Shown piece by piece: positions 1 through 5,113 of a stretch of 5,113 nucleotides of DNA; positions within the stretch are counted from its first letter, which is position 1, and every line of letters starts with the position of its first letter. Under the pieces are notes generated by a model. That model did not search any database, was not told the origin of the DNA, and was given only the letters and a program-made list of their open reading frames with translations. The position numbers and the translations under genes are program-made. This DNA comes from Ignavibacteriaceae bacterium (GTDB taxonomy: Bacteria > Bacteroidota > Ignavibacteria > Ignavibacteriales > Ignavibacteriaceae): contig JAPHUI010000453.1 in NCBI GenBank assembly GCA_026193755.1, positions 1-5,113 on the forward strand, read 5' to 3'.

Positions 1-352
1 AAAATAATTTTTTAAGTGAACCAAATTCTTTGTAAGCAATTTGAAGCAATTTAAACAGATGAAAAATATCATTTGAAGAATAAAATCTGTGGAAAAAATT
101 TGTTGAAGCAGATTTTCCGGGTGTAAAATCTTGAATGAACTTGTATGGCTGATTATTTGCAATCGCTAAAAATTTGTTGAGAGAGTTGATTATCTGTTTC
201 ACATTTCCATAAGCAAAAACGGAAGCTATGAAGGCCATTACTTCAATATCTTTATAATCATTAAAAAAATGAGGAAATTGAAGTGGATCAGGCATCAATT
301 GAGACTTGTCAAACGCTTTGTAGTGATGGTCTAATTTTTGTTTTAGATTCAT
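1..352 (-). CDS. DUF2400 / TIGR02757 family protein, N-terminal part (cut by window edge)
   Basis: An open frame runs on the minus strand from an ATG at 352-350 off the left edge, giving 117 codons with no stop. An in-frame TAA (355-353) directly precedes this ATG, so no longer start exists. The translation begins MNLKQKLDHHYKAF and contains DPLQFPHFF, then DIEVMAFIASVFAYGNVKQI, then QPYKFI and, near the cut, FGSLKKLF. This spacing matches the N-terminus of the DUF2400 family as I recall it: a D-P-x-x-x-P-H-x-F motif, a helix D-I-E-x-x-x-F-x-A-x-x-A-x-G-x-x, then P-Y-x-F-I. The family is common in Bacteroidota, is cytoplasmic and has no established function that I know of. Most of the protein lies outside the window. 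The gene is divergent from the exported-protein genes to its right and is probably unrelated to them. The family call is by recognition, without alignment. Confidence 0.82.
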   Translation of the reverse strand, partial: MNLKQKLDHHYKAFDKSQLMPDPLQFPHFFNDYKDIEVMAFIASVFAYGNVKQIINSLNKFLAIANNQPYKFIQDFTPGKSASTNFFHRFYSSNDIFHLFKLLQIAYKEFGSLKKLF

Positions 353-430
353 TTATGACAAATTAAAAAATTATTGCTTTTTAATATTAGACTTAAAATT
401 TAACTATTGACTATTTAATCAGGTAGTTTT
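353..430. promoter_or_regulatory. Divergent intergenic region, presumed to hold promoters for both sides
   Basis: These 78 bp separate two divergently oriented starts (352 on minus, 431 on plus), so promoters for both transcripts should lie here or just inside the genes. The stretch is extremely AT-rich. A TAATAT hexamer occurs at 382-387 on the plus strand, but no well-spaced -35 partner was found. An ATGACA at 355-360 lies 21 bp away, which is too far. No exact Bacteroidota-type TAnnTTTG element was found on either strand. An AGGTAG at 421-426 may serve as a weak ribosome binding site for the gene starting at 431. Promoter function is inferred from gene geometry only. Confidence 0.4.
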
Positions 431-958
431 ATGATTACTATAAATCAATGCAAATTATATATGAAATTTAAGTTAATATTTATTCTTTTTTGTTTCATTT
501 CATTGAACATTTATGCTCAAGGGGGAACAATAAAGGGCCGAGTTACAGATAGACAATATTCCGAGCCTTTAATTGGAGCAAATGTCATTATTTTAGGTAC
601 TGAATTAGGAGTTGCAACTGATATTGATGGTTATTATGAAATTAGTAATATTTTCCCAGGGATGTACGACATAAGGGCCGCTTTCATTGGTTATGCTACA
701 ATGACATGGCAAGGTGTCAGAGTAACAGCTTCAAGAACAACAACTTTAAATTTTGAACTTGAATGGGACGCCACAAGTCCAGTTGAAATAATTCAGGAAA
801 AACCATTGTACGAAAAAATGCCTAGAGGCTGTGGACTCTGGTCTGAGGATATAATCCCAATCAAAGAATTTTATTATATAAATACTCTAGACAGTTTTAA
901 GTATCACCCGCCTGAATTAAAACCAGTTGTAGTAGAACATCCTAGTAAAGAAAATTAA
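431..958 (+). CDS. Exported carboxypeptidase-D regulatory-like domain protein
   Basis: This small exported protein consists mainly of one carboxypeptidase regulatory-like (CarboxypepD_reg-like) beta-sandwich, roughly residues 33-112. The visible signature is I-x-G-R-V-T-D at 34-40, P-L-I-G-A-N-V at 46-52, G-V-A-T-D-I-D-G-Y-Y at 60-69, the turn N-I-F-P-G-M-Y at 73-79 and F-I-G-Y at 85-88. Such domains usually sit at the N-terminus of TonB-dependent receptors or in cell-surface proteins; here no barrel follows. A tail of about 60 residues contains one Cys (134) and resembles nothing I know. The hydrophobic signal segment ends I-Y-A-Q (27-30). The 431 ATG has a weak AGG-type site at a good distance. 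An internal ATG at 461 (Met11) gives a more typical signal peptide, M-K-F-K plus a hydrophobic core, but lacks a binding site, so the start is uncertain. It is probably first in an operon with the next two genes. Confidence 0.82.
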   Translation: MITINQCKLYMKFKLIFILFCFISLNIYAQGGTIKGRVTDRQYSEPLIGANVIILGTELGVATDIDGYYEISNIFPGMYDIRAAFIGYATMTWQGVRVTASRTTTLNFELEWDATSPVEIIQEKPLYEKMPRGCGLWSEDIIPIKEFYYINTLDSFKYHPPELKPVVVEHPSKEN

Positions 959-974
959 TTTATAGGTTTTAACT

Positions 975-1823
975 ATGAAGAAATTATTCCCAATTACAAT
1001 TTTTACTTTATTCATAATTTCATCTGTATCAGCACAAAATGAAAATGATAATTGTCCATCTCTGTTTACTCGTTCCACGATCAAAAATCCAAAAGTTCAG
1101 ATTACAAAAGTTGAGGTTGTAGATTCGAATAAATTCACTGTGTTACCACAATTTGTACTGGATAAAAATTCTATTTCTGAATTAATAATCTATACTGAAA
1201 TAGTAAAAAGAGCAGGTGTTCAGGGTCATGTTGTTGTAAAAATTAATTTAGACACTAACGGAAATGTAACTAAAGGAAAAATAATTAAAGGAATTGGAGG
1301 GGGATGTGATGAAGCTGCATTAGATGTTTTATCAAAATCAAAATTCTATCCCGCTGAGATTAAAAAAGAAAAGGCAGAATCTGAAATTGAAGTTTGGATT
1401 AACTTTTACTTGATTGATTTTGTTGATAAGCCGGCTAATTATATTGACGAAATAGAATATAAGGTATATGCAAATTTGATTGAAAATCAAAAGGTATTAA
1501 AGTTAAATAAATTGGGGGAAGCTTATTATTTTGAAAGTGAGAACTATGAAAAGGTATCTAAGAAAGAAGGAAATATCCCATTAGGATTGTTTACAAAGTT
1601 AAATGATTTCATAATCTCACAGTGTTTTCAAAAATATGAACATTCTTTCGAGTCTTCTAAACATTTTCCTGATCCCGTAATTACAATTAAAATTAATTTT
1701 GGCTCAACTGAAAATTATGTTTCATTCAGAGAATCAGATAATATTCCAGTTGGTCTTTGGGCTCTTAATAAACTGATCCTCTATGTTAAAGATCAAATAA
1801 ATTGGGAAGAAGTTAAAGAATGA
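975..1823 (+). CDS. Exported TonB C-terminal-domain protein with an additional C-terminal region
   Basis: Residues 1-20 are a signal peptide (M-K-K, hydrophobic core, S-V-S-A before Q21). Residues about 66-147 match a TonB C-terminal domain: E-I-V-K-R-A-G-V-Q-G-H-V-V-V-K-I at 75-90, D-x-N-G-N-V at 93-98, G-I-G-G-G-C-D-E-A-A-L at 106-116 and F-Y-P-A at 124-127. TonB proteins use this domain in the periplasm to engage TonB boxes of outer-membrane receptors, energised through an inner-membrane anchor and ExbB/ExbD. Here the N-terminal segment looks cleavable and there is no Pro-rich linker, so it is not a canonical energy transducer. It may be a periplasmic adaptor, or the segment may act as an uncleaved anchor. 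Residues about 150-282 form an extra region with no recognised domain. The start has AGG at 964-966, 8 nt upstream, and lies 16 nt after the previous gene. The stop overlaps the next start. The domain call is firm; the role is not known. Confidence 0.83.
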   Translation: MKKLFPITIFTLFIISSVSAQNENDNCPSLFTRSTIKNPKVQITKVEVVDSNKFTVLPQFVLDKNSISELIIYTEIVKRAGVQGHVVVKINLDTNGNVTKGKIIKGIGGGCDEAALDVLSKSKFYPAEIKKEKAESEIEVWINFYLIDFVDKPANYIDEIEYKVYANLIENQKVLKLNKLGEAYYFESENYEKVSKKEGNIPLGLFTKLNDFIISQCFQKYEHSFESSKHFPDPVITIKINFGSTENYVSFRESDNIPVGLWALNKLILYVKDQINWEEVKE

Positions 1824-2503
1824 GTTTAATCCTTAAGTACGTATTAATATTTTGCATTATTTGGTTAATAAACCAAAATCCAATTATTGCCCAAAAGTTC
1901 AACCAGCTTGCAGATGCAGTAATTGAAAAAGACACTGTAAAAATTAACCAACTTCTTCAATCCGGAGTGGATATTAATACACGGCTTCCAACATCAGGTA
2001 CTACGGTTTTAATGATAGCAAGTAGTTACTACTATTATGATGATATGGTCACGTACTTAATAAGCAAAGGCGCTGATGTTAATTTAAAAGATAATGAAGG
2101 AAAAACAGCACTGCTCTGGGCATCAAGCAATTCATTCCCTAACGCAAAAATATTAGTTGCGTATGGTGCTAAAGTTGATGAGCCTGCAAAAGATGGAATG
2201 ACTCCTTTCCTTCAAGCCACATTAGGCGTTTCATCAGGTAAAGTACCAATCGAGATGTGTGAGCTATTAAGAAAGAATGGTGCGAATGTAAATGCTGCAC
2301 TTACCAGAAAAAACGCTTTGGGTTGGACTGCATTACATTATGCTTCAGTAAATGGTGATATTAAACTTGTTAAATATCTTATCAAGTATGGAGCTAACGT
2401 AAAGAAAGCTACTGCTGAAGGATCTTCTCCTCTTTTCCTAGCTAAGACCGGAGGTTATGATGACATAGTTAAAATATTGAGAAACGCAGGTGCGAAAAAT
2501 TAA
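1820..2503 (+). CDS. Exported ankyrin-repeat protein
   Basis: The protein has a hydrophobic signal segment (residues 3-24, ending I-I-A-Q) followed by ankyrin repeats to the C-terminus. Repeats lie at about 28-58 (degenerate, L-L-Q-S-G-V-D-I-N), 59-91 (L-I-S-K-G-A-D-V-N), 92-124 (G-K-T-A-L-L-W-A, then Y-G-A-K-V-D), 125-164 (G-M-T-P-F-L-Q-A, then K-N-G-A-N-V-N), 167-198 (G-W-T-A-L-H-Y-A, then Y-G-A-N-V) and 200-227 (G-S-S-P-L-F-L-A, then N-A-G-A-K-N). The fourth is longer than the usual 33 residues. Ankyrin arrays bind proteins and carry no catalytic activity, so a binding role in the periplasm or at the surface is inferred; the partner is unknown. A run of four Tyr (70-73) lies in the first helix of repeat 2. 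The ATG overlaps the upstream TGA as ATGA, implying translational coupling with the TonB-domain gene. Confidence 0.88.
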   Translation: MSLILKYVLIFCIIWLINQNPIIAQKFNQLADAVIEKDTVKINQLLQSGVDINTRLPTSGTTVLMIASSYYYYDDMVTYLISKGADVNLKDNEGKTALLWASSNSFPNAKILVAYGAKVDEPAKDGMTPFLQATLGVSSGKVPIEMCELLRKNGANVNAALTRKNALGWTALHYASVNGDIKLVKYLIKYGANVKKATAEGSSPLFLAKTGGYDDIVKILRNAGAKN

Positions 2504-2613
2504 TTCAAATGTCCTAATATTTACCCTAAATGTTAAGTTAAATTTACTTCCTGAAAAACCCGACAATTCATATATTTGCTTCCAAATTTTTATTAAATCA
2601 TTACGAGGATGAA

Positions 2614-3069
2614 GTGAAAAAGGTAATATATGTAACAATTTTGTTCACACTTATTTTAATATCAGCTTTGAATGCACAAGACAAAGGAGTTGGACTAGGA
2701 ATTATAGTTGGTGAGCCAACTGGTTTTAGCTTTAAATACTGGACAAGCAGCACAACGGCGTTCGACGCTGCATTGGCCTGGTCATTTATTGATGGAGGAG
2801 CATTTCACATTCACGCAGATTATATTCTTCATAGCTTTAAATTAATAAGAGTTCCCGAAGGTAAACTACCGTTTTATTATGGTATCGGTGGTCGCTTGAA
2901 GACTTCCTCGGATACGCAATTAGGAGTACGTGTTCCTCTTGGTCTTGCTTATATTTTCCAAAGTGCGCCTGTTGATATTTTTCTTGAAGTAGTTCCGATC
3001 CTCGATTTCATTCCGAAAACCGATTTCAGAATAAATGCTGCACTAGGTGCAAGGTATTATTTCAATTAA
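2614..3069 (+). CDS. Small outer-membrane beta-barrel protein (BAPKO_0422-like)
   Basis: This 151-residue protein has a signal peptide (1-21, M-K-K start, hydrophobic core, L-N-A before Q22). The rest is alternating strand-like segments rich in Gly and aromatics: G-L-G-I-I-V-G-E-P-T-G-F-S-F-K-Y-W at 27-43, A-A-L-A-W-S-F at 52-58, H-I-H-A-D-Y at 65-70, F-Y-Y-G-I-G-G-R at 87-94, G-V-R-V-P-L-G-L-A-Y at 104-113 and A-L-G-A-R-Y-Y-F at 143-150. The aromatic ending (Y-Y-F-N) resembles the C-terminal signal of outer-membrane barrels. The pattern matches the BAPKO_0422-like family of small barrels as I remember it, probably 6-8 strands; the physiological role is unclear. Translation starts at GTG 2614 with GAGGA at 2605-2609 upstream. 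An ATG at 2609 opens only a two-codon frame ending TGA at 2615-2617. The gene follows a 110-bp gap and may have its own promoter. Confidence 0.75.
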   Translation: MKKVIYVTILFTLILISALNAQDKGVGLGIIVGEPTGFSFKYWTSSTTAFDAALAWSFIDGGAFHIHADYILHSFKLIRVPEGKLPFYYGIGGRLKTSSDTQLGVRVPLGLAYIFQSAPVDIFLEVVPILDFIPKTDFRINAALGARYYFN

Positions 3070-3103
3070 GATTAACAAATTTCATCTTATTTTAATAAAC
3101 TAA

Positions 3104-3110
3104 AAGGAGG
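3104..3110 (+). promoter_or_regulatory. Strong Shine-Dalgarno site (AAGGAGG)
   Basis: A perfect AAGGAGG lies 4 nt before the ATG at 3115 and fixes the start of the DUF1579 gene. It is by far the best ribosome binding site in the window; the other genes have only AGG, GAGG or AGGA. This suggests that the downstream protein is made in larger amounts, which is an inference. Confidence 0.75.
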
Positions 3111-3114
3111 CTAA

Positions 3115-3696
3115 ATGTATAAATTCACAAATTCCCTTTTCGTCATTCTTCTGCTATTAAGCCCTTATAAATTTTTGATTGCTCAGCAGGAAGATACTCA
3201 AGCGGAACAAATGAAAATCTGGACTGCGTATATGACACCAGGTCCAATGCACGAGATGATGGCGAAATCAGTTGGTGATTGGAAAACAATCAATAGATAC
3301 TGGATGGACCCATCCGGTGATCCAATGGTTACAGAAGGCACTGCAAAAACTGAAATGATTATGGGGGGAAGATATCAAACAACCAAAACCAGTGGAACTG
3401 TTATGGGAATGCCGATGGAAGGAATGAGTTTAATTGGGTACGATAATGCCACCGGGGAATTTACGGAAATATGGATTGATAACCTGGGTACGGGAACATC
3501 TGTGGCTAAAGGCACTTATGATGAAAATACAAATTCCATTAATATGGACGGAACTATGGTAGACCCTATGACTAAAAGTGAAATGAAATTCAAACAGGTA
3601 ACGAAATTTTTAGATGATAATCATCAAATTATCGAGATGTATATGGACAATAACGGACAGGAAGTCAAATCAATGGAAATAGAATTCATCAGGTGA
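3115..3696 (+). CDS. Exported DUF1579 family protein, Met-rich
   Basis: The signal peptide spans residues 1-23 (core L-F-V-I-L-L-L-L, ending L-I-A before Q24). The remainder matches the DUF1579 family: S-V-G-D-W at 51-55, where the family has a G-x-W start, then M-G-G-R-Y at 82-86, S-L-I-G-Y-D-N-A-T-G-E-F-T-E-I-W-I-D at 104-121 and a final strand pattern to the C-terminus. The fold is probably a lipocalin-like beta-barrel; no activity is established that I know of. The sequence carries 21 Met in 193 residues, clustered at 39-48 (M-T-P-G-P-M-H-E-M-M) and 96-103 (M-G-M-P-M-E-G-M). These clusters might bind a soft metal such as copper, or may simply be family composition. Translation is driven by AAGGAGG at 3104-3110 and ends in tandem stops, TGA then TAA, in frame. 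A strong terminator follows 22 nt later, so this is the last gene of its transcript. It lies 45 nt after the barrel gene and may be co-transcribed with it. Confidence 0.85.
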   Translation: MYKFTNSLFVILLLLSPYKFLIAQQEDTQAEQMKIWTAYMTPGPMHEMMAKSVGDWKTINRYWMDPSGDPMVTEGTAKTEMIMGGRYQTTKTSGTVMGMPMEGMSLIGYDNATGEFTEIWIDNLGTGTSVAKGTYDENTNSINMDGTMVDPMTKSEMKFKQVTKFLDDNHQIIEMYMDNNGQEVKSMEIEFIR

Positions 3697-3718
3697 TAAA
3701 TTCTATAAATTCACAATT

Positions 3719-3746
3719 AAGCCGGGCTGAATTATCCCGGCTTTTT
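3719..3746 (+). terminator. Rho-independent terminator
   Basis: The 8-bp stem AAGCCGGG (3719-3726) pairs perfectly with CCCGGCTT (3736-3743) across a 9-nt loop and runs into five T (3742-3746). The GC-rich stem stands out sharply from its AT-rich surroundings. It lies 22 nt after the DUF1579 stop and separates the exported-protein block from the acetyltransferase gene. Confidence 0.92.
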
Positions 3747-3800
3747 AGTATTCAAGGGTAATGTTTAGATTTGTAACTGAATTCTGAAACTTACAGGTTT

Positions 3801-4394
3801 ATGAATAAGACAGGCAAAATAAAATTCAAATCAAAATTTCAATTCTACCCATTAAGAAAAAATAATTGGAAAGACTTTGAAACTCTTTTTGGCGATCGGG
3901 GTGCTTGCGGTGGCTGCTGGTGTATGAGCTGGCTGCTTACAAAAAAAGAATTTGATGCAAATAAAGGTGCTGGTAACAAAAGGAAAATGAAAAAACTTGT
4001 CGAGAGTAATGCCGAACCAGGAATATTAGCTTACTTTAATGATGAACCTATAGGATGGTGTGCGATTGCACCGAGGGAAAATTTTATTCGGTTGGAAAAA
4101 TCCAGAGTATTAAAACGGATTGATGATGAAGCTGTCTGGTCTATTCCTTGTTTCTTTATTAAAAAAGAATTCAGAAGGAAAGGACTCTCTACTGAGATAT
4201 TAAAAGCTGCTGCCGAATATTGTAAATCCAAAAGGGTTAAAATTGTTGAGGGATATCCTGCTGAACCTTACGCAAATAATATACCTGCAGCTTTCGCATG
4301 GACAGGTTTTCCTTCCAGCTTCCGTAAAGCTGGATTTAAAGAGGTTGAAAGAAGAAGTAAATCCAGACCTATAATGCGATATTTTATTAATTAA
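3801..4394 (+). CDS. GNAT family N-acetyltransferase with N-terminal Cys-rich motif
   Basis: This is a predicted cytoplasmic 197-residue acetyl-CoA-dependent acyltransferase of the GNAT superfamily. The core acetyl-CoA-binding motif A is visible as V-W-S-I-P-C-F-F-I (112-120), then R-R-K-G-L-S (125-130) and the helix T-E-I-L-K-A-A-A-E-Y. It fits the R/Q-x-x-G-x-G/A pyrophosphate loop with Ser in the last position. The preceding strand P-I-G-W-C-A-I-A-P-R (83-92) is the usual central beta strand. The N-terminus carries G-A-C-G-G-C-W-C-M-S-W (34-44), with Cys 36, 39 and 41, a signature I associate with a particular uncharacterised GNAT subgroup. The substrate cannot be read from sequence. The C-terminal F-x-W-T-G-F-P-S-S-F-R-K-A-G-F resembles the usual motif B region. 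No signal peptide is present. A weak AGG lies at 3795-3797. The gene starts after the terminator and is followed 31 nt later by the dehydrogenase, possibly on the same transcript. Confidence 0.86.
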   Translation: MNKTGKIKFKSKFQFYPLRKNNWKDFETLFGDRGACGGCWCMSWLLTKKEFDANKGAGNKRKMKKLVESNAEPGILAYFNDEPIGWCAIAPRENFIRLEKSRVLKRIDDEAVWSIPCFFIKKEFRRKGLSTEILKAAAEYCKSKRVKIVEGYPAEPYANNIPAAFAWTGFPSSFRKAGFKEVERRSKSRPIMRYFIN

Positions 4395-4425
4395 AACATT
4401 GAGAGAAAAATTTTAGGAAATATAA

Positions 4426-5113
4426 ATGGCTTCAAAAAAATTTAAAAAGAATCTTTTATGCATAGGTGCCGGATATGTTGGTGGACCAACAATGGCAATG
4501 ATAGCTCATAAATGTCCACAATATAAAGTAACGGTTGTGGATGTTAGTAATGAAAAAATTGCTGCTTGGCAAACGGACAACTTACCAATTTATGAACCTG
4601 GCTTACTGGAATTGGTAAAATCCTGCAGAGGGAAAAATCTTTTCTTCTCGACTGACGTTGATAAAGGAATTAAAGAATCAGAAATAATTTTCATTTCAGT
4701 TAATACTCCTACAAAAACATTTGGAGAAGGTGCTGGCAAAAGTGCAGATCTGCAATACTGGGAAAAAACTGCACGAGATATTTTACGTGCATCAGATTCT
4801 GATAAGATAATTGTTGAAAGATCAACACTTCCTGTAAAAACAGCTATTGCAATGGAAAGAATTTTAAGCTTGAACGAAAAAGGATTGAACTTTGAAGTTG
4901 TATCAAACCCGGAATTCCTCGCTGAAGGAACCGCAATCAAAGATCTTGAAAAACCAGACAGAGTTTTGATTGGTTCCAAAGAAACTGAAAGCGGAATTAA
5001 GGCTCGTAACAAAATTGTTAACATTTATGCAAACTGGATTCCGCGGACTCATCTTATAACAAGCAACCAGATGAGTTCAGAATTATCAAAGCTGGTTGCA
5101 AACTCTTTCCTTG
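4426..5113 (+). CDS. ugd: UDP-glucose 6-dehydrogenase, eukaryote-like, N-terminal part (cut by window edge)
   Basis: The enzyme oxidises UDP-glucose to UDP-glucuronate using two NAD+ and supplies precursors for surface polysaccharides. The 229 codons present cover the NAD-binding domain and the start of the central helix. G-A-G-Y-V-G-G (14-20) is the Rossmann loop. D39 lies at the end of strand 2, where NAD ribose is bound. I-Y-E-P-G-L (55-60), S-V-N-T-P-T-K-T (91-98), E-R-S-T (131-134) and S-N-P-E-F-L-A-E-G-T-A (160-170, with catalytic-site E163 and E167) follow. S-E-L-S-K-L-V-A-N-S-F at 218-228 includes K222, matching human K220. The catalytic Cys lies beyond the edge. A-H-K-C-P, S-C-R-G-K-N-L-F-F-S-T-D and D-L-E-K-P-D-R-V-L-I-G are typical of animal and plant UGDH rather than of short bacterial Ugd. 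The start is supported by AGGA at 4415-4418, 7 nt upstream. The gene lies 31 nt after the acetyltransferase. Confidence 0.95.
   Translation, partial: MASKKFKKNLLCIGAGYVGGPTMAMIAHKCPQYKVTVVDVSNEKIAAWQTDNLPIYEPGLLELVKSCRGKNLFFSTDVDKGIKESEIIFISVNTPTKTFGEGAGKSADLQYWEKTARDILRASDSDKIIVERSTLPVKTAIAMERILSLNEKGLNFEVVSNPEFLAEGTAIKDLEKPDRVLIGSKETESGIKARNKIVNIYANWIPRTHLITSNQMSSELSKLVANSFL

Noticed and set aside
2515..2535. Possible terminator hairpin after the ankyrin gene (9 bp, loop CCC)
   Set aside because: The stem is almost all A-T with one G-T wobble and is not followed by a T run, so it is too weak to call.
2571..2578. TATATTTG, matching the Bacteroidota -7 promoter element TAnnTTTG, 35 nt before the GTG start of the barrel gene
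   Set aside because: No TTTG -33 element was found at a suitable distance upstream, and the match is likely by chance in an AT-rich gap. It remains a candidate only.
2438..2638. Minus-strand 66-codon open frame across the end of the ankyrin gene and the following gap
   Set aside because: It spans the 3' end of a well-supported ankyrin gene, the gap and the start of the barrel gene on the opposite strand. The translation shows no domain and no credible start context.
3067..3093. Possible terminator hairpin after the barrel gene (TAAGAT / ATCTTA then TTTT)
   Set aside because: Six A-T-rich pairs with an 11-nt loop and only four T, overlapping the stop codon; expected by chance in such AT-rich DNA.
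4031..4231. Minus-strand 66-codon open frame inside the acetyltransferase gene
   Set aside because: It lies wholly antisense to the conserved GNAT core and has no recognisable product; a shadow frame.
4590..5024. Minus-strand 144-codon open frame inside the dehydrogenase gene
   Set aside because: It is antisense to strongly conserved UGDH motifs; its Ser/Leu-rich translation is typical of the reverse of an AT-rich coding region.

Overview
This AT-rich 5.1 kb window (GC about one third by eye) looks like chromosomal DNA of the Bacteroidota/Chlorobi/Ignavibacteria lineage. That placement is an inference. It rests on the DUF2400 (TIGR02757) gene, several small exported proteins whose signal peptides end in A-Q, a stand-alone carboxypeptidase-D regulatory-like domain, a secreted TonB C-terminal-domain protein and a BAPKO_0422-like outer-membrane barrel. 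Ribosome binding sites vary from a perfect AAGGAGG to hardly any. I see no RNA genes, insertion sequences, CRISPR arrays or phage genes.

Layout: (1) The left edge holds the N-terminal 117 codons of a DUF2400 gene on the minus strand. It is cut by the window and divergent from everything else. (2) Positions 431-2503 hold a tight three-gene plus-strand unit of exported proteins: a single carboxypeptidase-regulatory-like beta-sandwich, a TonB C-terminal domain with a long extra C-terminal region, and a signal-peptide-bearing ankyrin-repeat protein. Spacing is 16 nt and then a 4-nt ATGA overlap, so co-expression is likely. (3) Positions 2614-3696 hold two more exported proteins, a small outer-membrane beta-barrel with a GTG start and a Met-rich DUF1579 protein. 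They are followed by a strong intrinsic terminator at 3719-3746. (4) Positions 3801-5113 hold a GNAT acetyltransferase with an N-terminal Cys cluster. After it comes the first 229 codons of a UDP-glucose 6-dehydrogenase that reads like the animal/plant enzyme; it is cut by the right edge.

Five consecutive genes (431-3696) encode proteins predicted to leave the cytoplasm, so the middle of the window is a cell-envelope block. The last gene supplies UDP-glucuronate, normally used for surface polysaccharides. I find no clear defence, mobile or biosynthetic system. The most unusual items are the three-gene secreted cassette and the eukaryote-like dehydrogenase.
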